Source of the DNA: Mucilaginibacter sp. PAMC 26640
GTDB taxonomy: Bacteria; Bacteroidota; Bacteroidia; Sphingobacteriales; Sphingobacteriaceae
Direction: 5' to 3'
Length of the DNA stretch: 64,000 nucleotides
Assembly: GCA_001596135.1 (NCBI GenBank)
Contig: CP014773.1
Location: 5,518,001-5,582,000 of the forward strand
The translations under genes were made by a program, and so were the position numbers. Within the stretch, counting starts at the first letter, position 1. Every line of letters starts with the position of its first letter. Under the pieces are notes generated by a model. The model was not told the origin of the DNA and did no database searches. It saw only the letters and a list, made by a program, of their open reading frames with translations. This document shows positions 26,864 to 34,509 of the stretch, one piece after another.

Positions 26864-27991
26864 TTAAACTTGAGTGTCCGTCTTTAGATGCACAGCTGCT
26901 TTTTGCAATGCGGAGCCGATGATCTGGTGCATATCATAATATCGGTATTCGGCTAACCGGCCGCCAAAAATAACGTTCTTTTCTATCTCGGCCAATTGTT
27001 GATACCGGCAATAAATGGTACTATTCTTTTTATCGTTAATGGGGTAATAGGGCTCTGTACCGGCAACCCATTCCTGCGGATATTCCCGGGTAACAACAGT
27101 TTTCAGCTGCCTGCCGAACTCAAAGTGCTTGTGCTCTATACTGCGGGTAAATGGAACATCCTTATCCAGGTAATTTACAACAGCGTTGCCCTGGTAATTT
27201 CCTTGGTCGTATATGGTGTGTTCAAATTTCAGGCTGCGATACTCCAGCTGCCCAAACTGATAGTTATAATATTGATCTATATTGCCCGTAAATACCGTCT
27301 TGGCTGCAAGAGCATCCCAATAAGCCCTTTCATTAAAATAATCTGATTCAAGTTTCACTTCTATCCCTGCCAATAGCCCGTGTATAATTTTGTTGTAGCC
27401 ACCCACCGGGATGCCCTGGTACCTGTCTGAGAAGTAATTATTATCAAAAGTAAAACGTACAGGCAACCTTTTAATGATAAACGCCGGAAGTTCGGTTGCT
27501 GGCCTGCCCCATTGTTTTTCCGGATATTCTTTAATCAGGGTTTCGTAAATATCCTTGCCAACAAGTAGTAGCGCCTGTTCTTCCAGATTCGTAGGTTCAA
27601 CAAACTGTAGTTGTTCTATCTGGCTTTTGATAATTGCTTTGGCCTCATCGGGGGTTTTAACCTTCCAAAGCTGATAAAAGGTATTCATATTGAAAGGCAG
27701 GTTGTACAAATTGCCTTTACTAATTGCTACAGGAGAATTTACGTAATGATTAAATTCAGCAAAAGAATTTACATAGTCCCATATTTTTTTATCGTTGGTA
27801 TGAAAGATATGGGCCCCATAGGTGTGCACGTTTATACCCGCTATCTGCTGGTTATATACATTACCACCTGCATGTTTCCTCTTATCAATCACCAGGCACT
27901 TCTTCCCCGCTTTTGTGGCTTCATGTGCGAATACGGCACCGAATAAGCCACTGCCTACAATTAAATAATCATATGCTATATTTGATCCCAA
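26864..27991 (-). CDS. glf: UDP-galactopyranose mutase
   Basis: This FAD enzyme converts UDP-galactopyranose to UDP-galactofuranose for cell-surface glycans. The 375-residue protein has the dinucleotide motif GSGLFGAVFAHEA near 13-25, then HAGGNVYNQ and YGAHIFHTND, and is of normal length. The start is a TTG two nucleotides after the stop of the upstream GT2 gene. No ATG lies nearby without removing the FAD motif, so TTG initiation by coupling is likely. The GT2 gene probably supplies a galactofuranosyl or related glycosyltransferase. Confidence 0.95.
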   Translation of the reverse strand: MGSNIAYDYLIVGSGLFGAVFAHEATKAGKKCLVIDKRKHAGGNVYNQQIAGINVHTYGAHIFHTNDKKIWDYVNSFAEFNHYVNSPVAISKGNLYNLPFNMNTFYQLWKVKTPDEAKAIIKSQIEQLQFVEPTNLEEQALLLVGKDIYETLIKEYPEKQWGRPATELPAFIIKRLPVRFTFDNNYFSDRYQGIPVGGYNKIIHGLLAGIEVKLESDYFNERAYWDALAAKTVFTGNIDQYYNYQFGQLEYRSLKFEHTIYDQGNYQGNAVVNYLDKDVPFTRSIEHKHFEFGRQLKTVVTREYPQEWVAGTEPYYPINDKKNSTIYCRYQQLAEIEKNVIFGGRLAEYRYYDMHQIIGSALQKAAVHLKTDTQV

Positions 27992-27993
27992 AA

Positions 27994-28905
27994 CTAAAAC
28001 GGATTAATTACCTGTAATACCCGCTTTATTCCGCGTGGCGTTAGTAACCTATCCCGGTAAAATCTCGACACGAGCCATTTAAAGGCGTTCCGTTTATCTT
28101 TTATGGCGGCAGCTGTTGTTATCGCCCTTGGCATTTTATCTTTTAAAAAATGCTCCAGTTCGGGGAAAAACTCTTCTTGCTTACAATCCTCAAAAATTAT
28201 CCTCACACTCCTGTAATCATTATCCGCCCCCTGCATGCGTGATTGTGATGCTGTTACAATCCGGCACATTGCAGTGTATTCATACACCAGGTAAAATGGC
28301 ATACCTAATCTGCCAAGCCTGAAACCGAAATAAAAATCTGTTGCTTTACCTGCCCTGCCGCCATCGGAATAGCCAACTGCTAATGCCTCTTTTCTTTTAA
28401 CCAAAAACGCATTATTAGGAAACATGCCCAGCGCCCCGGCAAAAAAGCCATCTACCACTCCTGCCCTCGGTTTTGTTCTGAAGTAGTCTTCATTAACTTT
28501 TTCTGAATCGGATATTAAAACTCCTTCTTCATCTATTAAACGTTGCAGACCAAAACTGGCTATTATTTGCGGATGGGTTTCAAACGGCTTTTTTAATACC
28601 TCGAGGCATTGCGGATAAATGGGGTCGTCATCATGTAAATGCAAAATTAAATCGCCTGTAGCATGCCTGTACAGGAAATCTACATTAGCAACCTCCCGCA
28701 TGGCAGGCTGATGATGGAAATAACGAATAGGAACGGGGCTTTGAGGGATCAGAACTTCATTTACCAGCTTTTCGGTAGCGTCATCATCAGAATCATCGCC
28801 AATGAGTATTTCATCTGGCAAAAGGGTTTGTTTGCAAACAGATAATATAGTTTCATTTAAAAAATAAGGGCGATGATAGGTGGGTATAATTACGGATACC
28901 TTCAT
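27994..28905 (-). CDS. GT2-family glycosyltransferase
   Basis: The 303-residue GT-A fold enzyme begins with VSVIIPTYHRPYFLNETI. The nucleotide-binding IGDDSDDDATE lies near 36-46 and the metal-binding LHLHDDDP (DxD) near 90-97. It has no membrane segment. Its stop is two nucleotides from the UDP-galactopyranose mutase gene, so both are probably in one operon for a galactofuranose-containing polysaccharide. The donor specificity is not readable. Confidence 0.88.
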   Translation of the reverse strand: MKVSVIIPTYHRPYFLNETILSVCKQTLLPDEILIGDDSDDDATEKLVNEVLIPQSPVPIRYFHHQPAMREVANVDFLYRHATGDLILHLHDDDPIYPQCLEVLKKPFETHPQIIASFGLQRLIDEEGVLISDSEKVNEDYFRTKPRAGVVDGFFAGALGMFPNNAFLVKRKEALAVGYSDGGRAGKATDFYFGFRLGRLGMPFYLVYEYTAMCRIVTASQSRMQGADNDYRSVRIIFEDCKQEEFFPELEHFLKDKMPRAITTAAAIKDKRNAFKWLVSRFYRDRLLTPRGIKRVLQVINPF

Positions 28906-28975
28906 AAATAATATTTTTTAAATATATAATTTATAGCTTATTATATATTTTTAAATATTAAATACTTAAGGGTTA

Positions 28976-29449
28976 TTACTGATGATGGTAAGGCTCACCT
29001 TTAATGATGGTAAATGCCCGGTAAAGCTGCTCTACAAAAAACAATCGCACCATCTGGTGCGAGAACGTCATCCGGCTAAGCGAGATCTTATCGTTTGCCC
29101 GTTGGTAAACCGACTGATCAAACCCATACGGCCCGCCTACCACAAATACCAGGCTGCTTACCGAACTGATGGCGCGCTTATTTAAGTAATTGGCAAACTG
29201 TACCGAAGTGAACTCCTGCCCTGCTTCATCCAGTAAGATGAGGTGATCCTGCGTGGTTACTTTCTTCAGGATCAGCTCCGCTTCTTTCGTTTTTTGCTGT
29301 TCTTCGGTTAGCGCTTTGGTATTTTTCAATTCAGCTATTTCAACCAGTTCCAGTTTAGCGTAATGCTTCAGGCGCTTCACATACTTATCTATTCCATCTT
29401 TAAGGTAGGCATCTTCTGTTTTGCCAACGGTTATAAAAGTGATCTTCAT
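28976..29449 (-). CDS. rlmH: 23S rRNA (pseudouridine1915-N3)-methyltransferase
   Basis: RlmH is a SPOUT methyltransferase that modifies 23S rRNA helix 69 using SAM. The chosen ATG at 29449 gives 157 residues, the usual family length, starting MKITFITVG. The longer frame to 29569 adds 40 residues that overlap the divergent gene, so it is rejected. Motifs LVFVVGGPYGFD, ISLSRMTFSHQMVR and the C-terminal EPYHH are all present. Confidence 0.96.
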   Translation of the reverse strand: MKITFITVGKTEDAYLKDGIDKYVKRLKHYAKLELVEIAELKNTKALTEEQQKTKEAELILKKVTTQDHLILLDEAGQEFTSVQFANYLNKRAISSVSSLVFVVGGPYGFDQSVYQRANDKISLSRMTFSHQMVRLFFVEQLYRAFTIIKGEPYHHQ

Positions 29450-29529
29450 TACAGGCCCTAAATGTTGGGTATTTGTTGTAAAATTGAAAGGTGGTAAAAC
29501 TACCCAAAATACAGGCTTTACTAAAACGA

Positions 29530-31344
29530 ATGGAACAAGATATTTTAAACGATTATAAGCAGGCAGCAATAGCGGCTCAGCAAGAAGTGGATAGCCTCGC
29601 CAAACAGGTGAATACCTATTCGCTTTACCGCCTTGGTGTTTTTGTACTCTTTGTGGTGTCTGTTTTTATAACGGTAAGCCAGGACAACCTTATCATCCTG
29701 GCAGCTGCTACATTTTTGCTGGCTTTTGTTTTTGTAAAGATAGTTAACAAGCAAAATGGATTTGAAACAGCCAAAAACTACTTCCTTGACCTGAAAAAAG
29801 TGAATGAGAACGAGGCCGCCAGCATGGGCGCCCATACCAATATGTACCATGATGGCAGCTGGTTTGCAGACGATAAACATCATTACACAGCAGACCTGGA
29901 CATCTTCGGTAAAAGTTCTCTTTTTCAATTGATCAATCGCTCGGCTACCCTGGGGGGCAACACAAAATTGGCCGACTGGTTAGCCGGACCTGGCCAAAAA
30001 GACAAGATTTTAAAGCGTCAGGCTGCGGTGAAGGAATTGGCCACAAAACCCGAATGGAAACTCGCATTCCAAACAAACCTGCTTTTTTCGCTCAAGCAAA
30101 GCCCTACACAAATCAAGGACCTTATTTCTTTCCTAAAAACCCCTGTAGAACTTGATAAAGAAACATTCCTGAAGGTTTATACCCAAGCTGCGCCATTCGT
30201 GCTGCTGGCACTGGTGATAGGCAGTTATTTTTATCATCCGATAGGTTATTTAATATTACCCGCAGGATGGTTCAACTACCGGCAGGCATCAACCCGCGAG
30301 AAGATCATTAAAAAAACCGACCTGATTGCAGGCAAAATAGACCAGTCGCTTAGCCATTTTGTACTGGCTTTCAAAAATATTGAGGAGCAGGAATGGTCAA
30401 CTGCACATTGCGCAGCATTTGCTCAACAGCTTACAGATACAAACGGGCAGCACGTGTCAGGTAAGATCAAGGAATTATCCATTTTACTGAATAAACTTAA
30501 CTACCGTCTTAATATGATCATGATGGTGCTGCTTAATGCGCTATTCATCTGGGACATCCGGCAGCTGATGGCCATTGAAAAATGGAAAAAAGAGAACCAC
30601 GAGAATTTCGAAACCGCTTTTAATGTAATTGCCGAGTTCGAGGCGCTCATCAGTCTTACCGTGCCTGCAATGAATTATCCGGATTGGACCTACCCTGTCA
30701 TCGCTGATACGGAAGGTTATACACTCACCGCCCAAAACATTGCCCACCCGCTCATTCGCGGGGCAAGGGTTGATAATAATTATGAACTGAAGGACGCTTT
30801 TAGCATCGACATCATAACAGGCAGCAACATGGCAGGCAAAAGCACCTTCCTTCGTACCATTGGTATCAACACTGTTTTAGCGCTGGCAGGGGCACCGGTT
30901 TGCGCGGCGGCTATGGAAGTCTCGGTCATCTCCCTCGTCAGTTATATGCGCATTAAAGACTCCCTAAATGAAAGCACCTCTACCTTTAAGGCTGAGCTCG
31001 ACCGCCTCCAAATGCTGCTGGCGGCCGTTGAAAAAGATAGCCGTGTATTTTTCCTGATCGATGAGATGCTGCGCGGCACTAACTCGGTAGACAAGTACCT
31101 TGGCAGTAAAGCGGTAATTGAACAGCTTATCAGCAAACGCGGAGTAGGAATGGTAGCCACACACGACCTGCAGATTGCCAGGCTGGAAGACAAGTATCCC
31201 AACTACGTGCGTAATTTTTATTTCGATATCCAGGTAGTAATTGGCGAAATGCTTTTCGACTACAAAATGAAACACGGGGAGTGCAAAACCTTTAATGCCT
31301 CCCTGCTGCTGAAGCAAATTGGCATCAATGTGGAAGAGCAGTAG
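29530..31344 (+). CDS. Membrane-anchored MutS-like ATPase
   Basis: The 604-residue protein (ATG at 29530; a GTG at 29491 is possible) has two hydrophobic segments near residues 35-75 and one near 220-250. The C-terminal half carries a MutS-type ATPase with ITGSNMAGKST (Lys437 in Walker A) and FFLIDEMLRGT (Asp511, Glu512 in Walker B). The N-terminal mismatch-binding domains of MutS are absent. This is a known but uncharacterised MutS-related family in Bacteroidota. A role in membrane-associated DNA or recombination processes is inferred only from the ATPase. Confidence 0.85.
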   Translation: MEQDILNDYKQAAIAAQQEVDSLAKQVNTYSLYRLGVFVLFVVSVFITVSQDNLIILAAATFLLAFVFVKIVNKQNGFETAKNYFLDLKKVNENEAASMGAHTNMYHDGSWFADDKHHYTADLDIFGKSSLFQLINRSATLGGNTKLADWLAGPGQKDKILKRQAAVKELATKPEWKLAFQTNLLFSLKQSPTQIKDLISFLKTPVELDKETFLKVYTQAAPFVLLALVIGSYFYHPIGYLILPAGWFNYRQASTREKIIKKTDLIAGKIDQSLSHFVLAFKNIEEQEWSTAHCAAFAQQLTDTNGQHVSGKIKELSILLNKLNYRLNMIMMVLLNALFIWDIRQLMAIEKWKKENHENFETAFNVIAEFEALISLTVPAMNYPDWTYPVIADTEGYTLTAQNIAHPLIRGARVDNNYELKDAFSIDIITGSNMAGKSTFLRTIGINTVLALAGAPVCAAAMEVSVISLVSYMRIKDSLNESTSTFKAELDRLQMLLAAVEKDSRVFFLIDEMLRGTNSVDKYLGSKAVIEQLISKRGVGMVATHDLQIARLEDKYPNYVRNFYFDIQVVIGEMLFDYKMKHGECKTFNASLLLKQIGINVEEQ

Positions 31345-31369
31345 ATGATCGGGACTGTTGTGCAGATAT

Positions 31370-31393
31370 GCGGATGTGCAGATGTGCAGATTT
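31370..31393. repeat. Short intergenic repeat, copy 2
   Basis: This matches 22 of 24 bases with 12680-12703 (GCGGATGTGCA, then GATG, then TGCAGATTT). It begins 26 nt after the MutS-like gene stop. Confidence 0.5.
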
Positions 31394-31520
31394 CGGATGT
31401 GTAAATAATTAAAACAGCCTGATGCAACCGGGATAGTCTAGTCCGATCAACAATCCTAAAAGTGATAATTCAGACTTCTTTAACATGTTCGTGTTCGCGG
31501 TGTCGCCCGACAAAAACAAG

Positions 31521-31560
31521 CCCGAACAAGCCCGAACAGACCCGAACAGACCCGAACAAG
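31521..31560. repeat. Four-copy tandem 10-mer CCCGAACARR
   Basis: Four back-to-back 10-bp units read CCCGAACAAG, CCCGAACAGA, CCCGAACAGA and CCCGAACAAG. A degenerate unit CCCGACAAAA precedes them near 31506. No open frame needs them. Confidence 0.8.
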
Positions 31561-31605
31561 ACTGTTGAAGCGGTCCTGGAACCTCATTGAGCAGGATTTA
31601 TTTTA

Positions 31606-31643
31606 ACAAAAAGGAGCAGGACGATAATCGCGCCCTGCTCCTT
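31606..31643 (-). terminator. Terminator after the TonB-type receptor
   Basis: A 10-bp stem AAGGAGCAGG/CCTGCTCCTT with a 13-nt loop is followed on the minus strand by T residues. It lies 40 nt beyond the receptor stop. Confidence 0.8.
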
Positions 31644-31682
31644 ACTTTATTTTAATTCCTGACTATTACAGTCCGGATTTTA

Positions 31683-34220
31683 TTACTGACGGGCTCCGCC
31701 GGCTGGTGCAGCACCACCGCTTTGATCTCCACCCTGAATCTGATCGTCGTTGTTTACACCCTTTTTCTTTTGGGTTGGGTTGCTAAAGCTTATTTTACCG
31801 AAGCTGTAGCTAAACGTTATACCGAACGATTGGAATGGGAACTGCGTCCGCACATTCTGTGTAAAGCCAGGGCTCGAAATACTTTGATTAAATGATTTGT
31901 TAACCGCAAAAGGCTGCACTGTGTTGAAACCGATCGATGCTTTCTTGTTATCAAACTGTTTTTTAATTCCAAAGGCGTAAATTCCAAAGGCCGGGCTAAC
32001 ACCCTGTATGGTTCTGCGGGCAGAGTTGGAAAAACCAAAGGCTTCTACTACAAAATCTTTAGGAAGGTTGTAAGTAGCACTACCAAAAAGGGTAGACATC
32101 AGTCTGGTTTTTAAAGCGTCCGGATTGATAAAGTTTGCATACTGGGCATATACCGTAGGGTTATAAGTAAATACGTTGATACTTCCACGAATGGTTAAGG
32201 GCTTAATTGGGTTAAGTGAACCAAAGAAACTTGCACCTACAGAATTATTTACTGCTACGTTAGCCTGTACAGTACGGTTAATAACAATACCGTTATCAAC
32301 AACCGGGTTAGCAATACCTTCTATTAAATCACTGGTTTTTTTGTAGTAAACAGATAGGTTGACTACCGAAGACTTGATAAATGCATTATAATTTAATTCC
32401 ACTGTTTGTGAAATCTCCGGTGATAAATTCGGATTACCTACCGTTTGGCTCTGGATATTGCTCCTGTTGATAAAAGGGTTCAATACCTGGAGGCTTGGCC
32501 GTTGGATCCGTTTGCTGTAAGATACTTTGATGGTGTTGGCACCTATTACCTTTTGCAGCGTTAAGCTGGGGATATAGGTATTATAACTTGCGGTAAATGG
32601 CTGCAATTGCTGAGAATTACTTCCTGTTGCATAAGGTGTTTGCGGATCACCGGTAATCTGGGTGTTTTCGAAACGAGAACCTGCAAGTATGGAGTAATTT
32701 TTAGGCAAAGTAATAGTGAACACACCATAACCAGCATAAACATTCTGTGTATAATCGTACAGATTTGAGTTTTGCGTATCCAAAATTGGGTTATTGCCGG
32801 TGATATCCAAAGCATAAATATCATAAACACTGTTTATGCGGCGCTGGATAGTTTTACCGCCTGCCTCAAGTTTTAATACTTTATTAATAGGCAAAGTATA
32901 ATCTAACTGACCGGTATACTCATTGTTTTTACCATTGTTATTAGCCAGCTGGCTTGCATAACGGGTATCGCTGAAAACGTTGTTGTAATCGGTTTTGATA
33001 ATGGCATGCGTCCATTGGCCAGAAACGATTAATTCATGGCCCGTTGTGTTAAACTTATGGGTATAATCCACATTCCAGTCAAATCCGCTGAATTTGTTAT
33101 GTGATGTTGACTTACCGATGTAAGAAAAAGTTTTGGTTGCATCTATCAGATCCACGTGATTATAAGTACCACCACCATCTGCGTTGAAGCCACCATCGTT
33201 CAACGTTAAAGTACTGTTAATACTGTTAAATCCATTAAACTGGTACCCTGCGCTAAGCGATCCTCTGATACCATGACGTTTAATTTGATTGCTCGTATTA
33301 TTAAAGTTGTGCTCATCCGTAGTGGCTGTAGTCAATGTTTGGTCGAAAACAGTTTGAGAAGTTTGTGGCCAGGTAAGGTTCCCTCCAACGTTCGCGGAGA
33401 AATTGAAACGGTTTTTATTGTAGTTGAAGTTAACATTACCGTTATTCTGGCGTGTACCTACACCACCACTAACAGAACCGCTTACACCTGAAGCATTTTT
33501 TTGCTTGGTAATAATATTGATGATACCGCCCGATCCTTCCGCATCGTACTTTGCGCTCGGAGAAGTTATTACTTCAATCGTTTTGATCTGGCTGGCAGGG
33601 ATGGTTTTCAAAACATCACTTAAGCTGGCTGCTGTTGCACCCGATGGTTTCCCGTTGATGAGTACTCTTACATTCTGATCACCGCGCAAAGCCACGTTTC
33701 CATTCATGTCTACCGATACCAATGGTACTTTTTGCAAAATATCAGTAGCATTACCACCTGCAGAGGTTAAATCTTTTTCGGCGTTGTAAACTATCTTATC
33801 TATTTTATTTTCTATAAGCGCCGCCTGCCCAACTACTTGCACTTCCTTTAAAGCCTGAGCGCTTGGTGATAATATAACACTACCCATATTAGCATCTGGC
33901 TTTGCTGCCGTGGTAGTAACCGGATCTATAGTTTTTGCTTTGTAACCAATGAAAGAAACTACTAGTTTATAATTGCCGGCCTTGATATTGTCAAATCTGA
34001 AATTGCCTTTGGCGTCTGTAAGTACACCATTAACAGGAATTTTTGCGCCGCTTTTGAACAAGCTGATGGTGGCATAGTCCACCGGTTTTTTGGTGATCGA
34101 ATCGACAACCGTACCCGCGATCTTGCCAACGATGGAGGCCCCCCCTCCTCCGCCAAACCCCTGGGCATTGGCTGCAAATGAAGCACAGATTGTTATTAAA
34201 AGTAAAAGTATTCGTCTCAT
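31683..34220 (-). CDS. TonB-dependent-receptor-like outer-membrane protein
   Basis: The 845-residue protein (ATG at 34220) has a signal peptide ending near residue 20 (AANAQ), a Gly-rich stretch and a carboxypeptidase regulatory-like domain (about 32-110, GKIAGTVVDSITKKPVDYATI-like). A plug domain follows (about 120-230, with YDAEGSGGIINIITK), and then a large C-terminal barrel of the outer-membrane beta-barrel family. Starting at the longest frame (34274) would put 18 residues ahead of the signal peptide, so it is rejected. It probably imports a ligand with TonB energy; the substrate is unknown. No SusD partner is encoded nearby. Confidence 0.88.
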   Translation of the reverse strand: MRRILLLLITICASFAANAQGFGGGGGASIVGKIAGTVVDSITKKPVDYATISLFKSGAKIPVNGVLTDAKGNFRFDNIKAGNYKLVVSFIGYKAKTIDPVTTTAAKPDANMGSVILSPSAQALKEVQVVGQAALIENKIDKIVYNAEKDLTSAGGNATDILQKVPLVSVDMNGNVALRGDQNVRVLINGKPSGATAASLSDVLKTIPASQIKTIEVITSPSAKYDAEGSGGIINIITKQKNASGVSGSVSGGVGTRQNNGNVNFNYNKNRFNFSANVGGNLTWPQTSQTVFDQTLTTATTDEHNFNNTSNQIKRHGIRGSLSAGYQFNGFNSINSTLTLNDGGFNADGGGTYNHVDLIDATKTFSYIGKSTSHNKFSGFDWNVDYTHKFNTTGHELIVSGQWTHAIIKTDYNNVFSDTRYASQLANNNGKNNEYTGQLDYTLPINKVLKLEAGGKTIQRRINSVYDIYALDITGNNPILDTQNSNLYDYTQNVYAGYGVFTITLPKNYSILAGSRFENTQITGDPQTPYATGSNSQQLQPFTASYNTYIPSLTLQKVIGANTIKVSYSKRIQRPSLQVLNPFINRSNIQSQTVGNPNLSPEISQTVELNYNAFIKSSVVNLSVYYKKTSDLIEGIANPVVDNGIVINRTVQANVAVNNSVGASFFGSLNPIKPLTIRGSINVFTYNPTVYAQYANFINPDALKTRLMSTLFGSATYNLPKDFVVEAFGFSNSARRTIQGVSPAFGIYAFGIKKQFDNKKASIGFNTVQPFAVNKSFNQSISSPGFTQNVRTQFPFQSFGITFSYSFGKISFSNPTQKKKGVNNDDQIQGGDQSGGAAPAGGARQ

Positions 34221-34390
34221 ATAAGTTAATATTTGGTGTTTGGAGGCAAAATTGATTAAAATGTTACAAGTCAATCTCGCTTTAATGTAAAATCTTCGTA
34301 ACTGTAATGTATATGTTACACTAAGTTAAGCGGTTATAAGTGAATTATGAAAATTGAAGTAATTTGAGATCGTAATATCAACCTCCTTTA

Positions 34391-34469
34391 ATTCTGAGGA
34401 ACGGAGGATCTGTTAAATGCTGAGCAGGTTGGCTGCAAAGCGCTTAACAAATCCTTCGTTCCCCGGAAT
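34391..34469. repeat. REP-like imperfect inverted repeat
   Basis: Arms 34391-34416 (ATTCTGAGGAACGGAGGATC...) and 34444-34469 pair at about 22 of 26 positions counting G-U, around a loop of 27 nt. The outer bases GAATGACA and ATTCTGAGGAA resemble interspersed palindromes I associate with Sphingobacteriaceae genomes. It lies between leuS and the TonB-type receptor gene. Confidence 0.55.
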
Positions 34470-34509
34470 GACAAGCGGGAGGAAAAACACGTATGATAGC
34501 GGGCGGACC

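Larger units (their letters stand above)
31345..31682. other. Intergenic region rich in short repeats
   Basis: About 340 nt hold the second copy of the GCGGATGTGCA repeat (31370-31393), a four-copy 10-bp tandem array (31521-31560) and the terminator of the TonB-type receptor gene. No credible frame was seen. Confidence 0.5.

Noticed and set aside
28976..29569. Longer 197-codon form of rlmH
   Set aside because: The extra N terminus overlaps the divergent MutS-like gene and exceeds the usual RlmH length. The ATG at 29449 gives the normal 157 residues.
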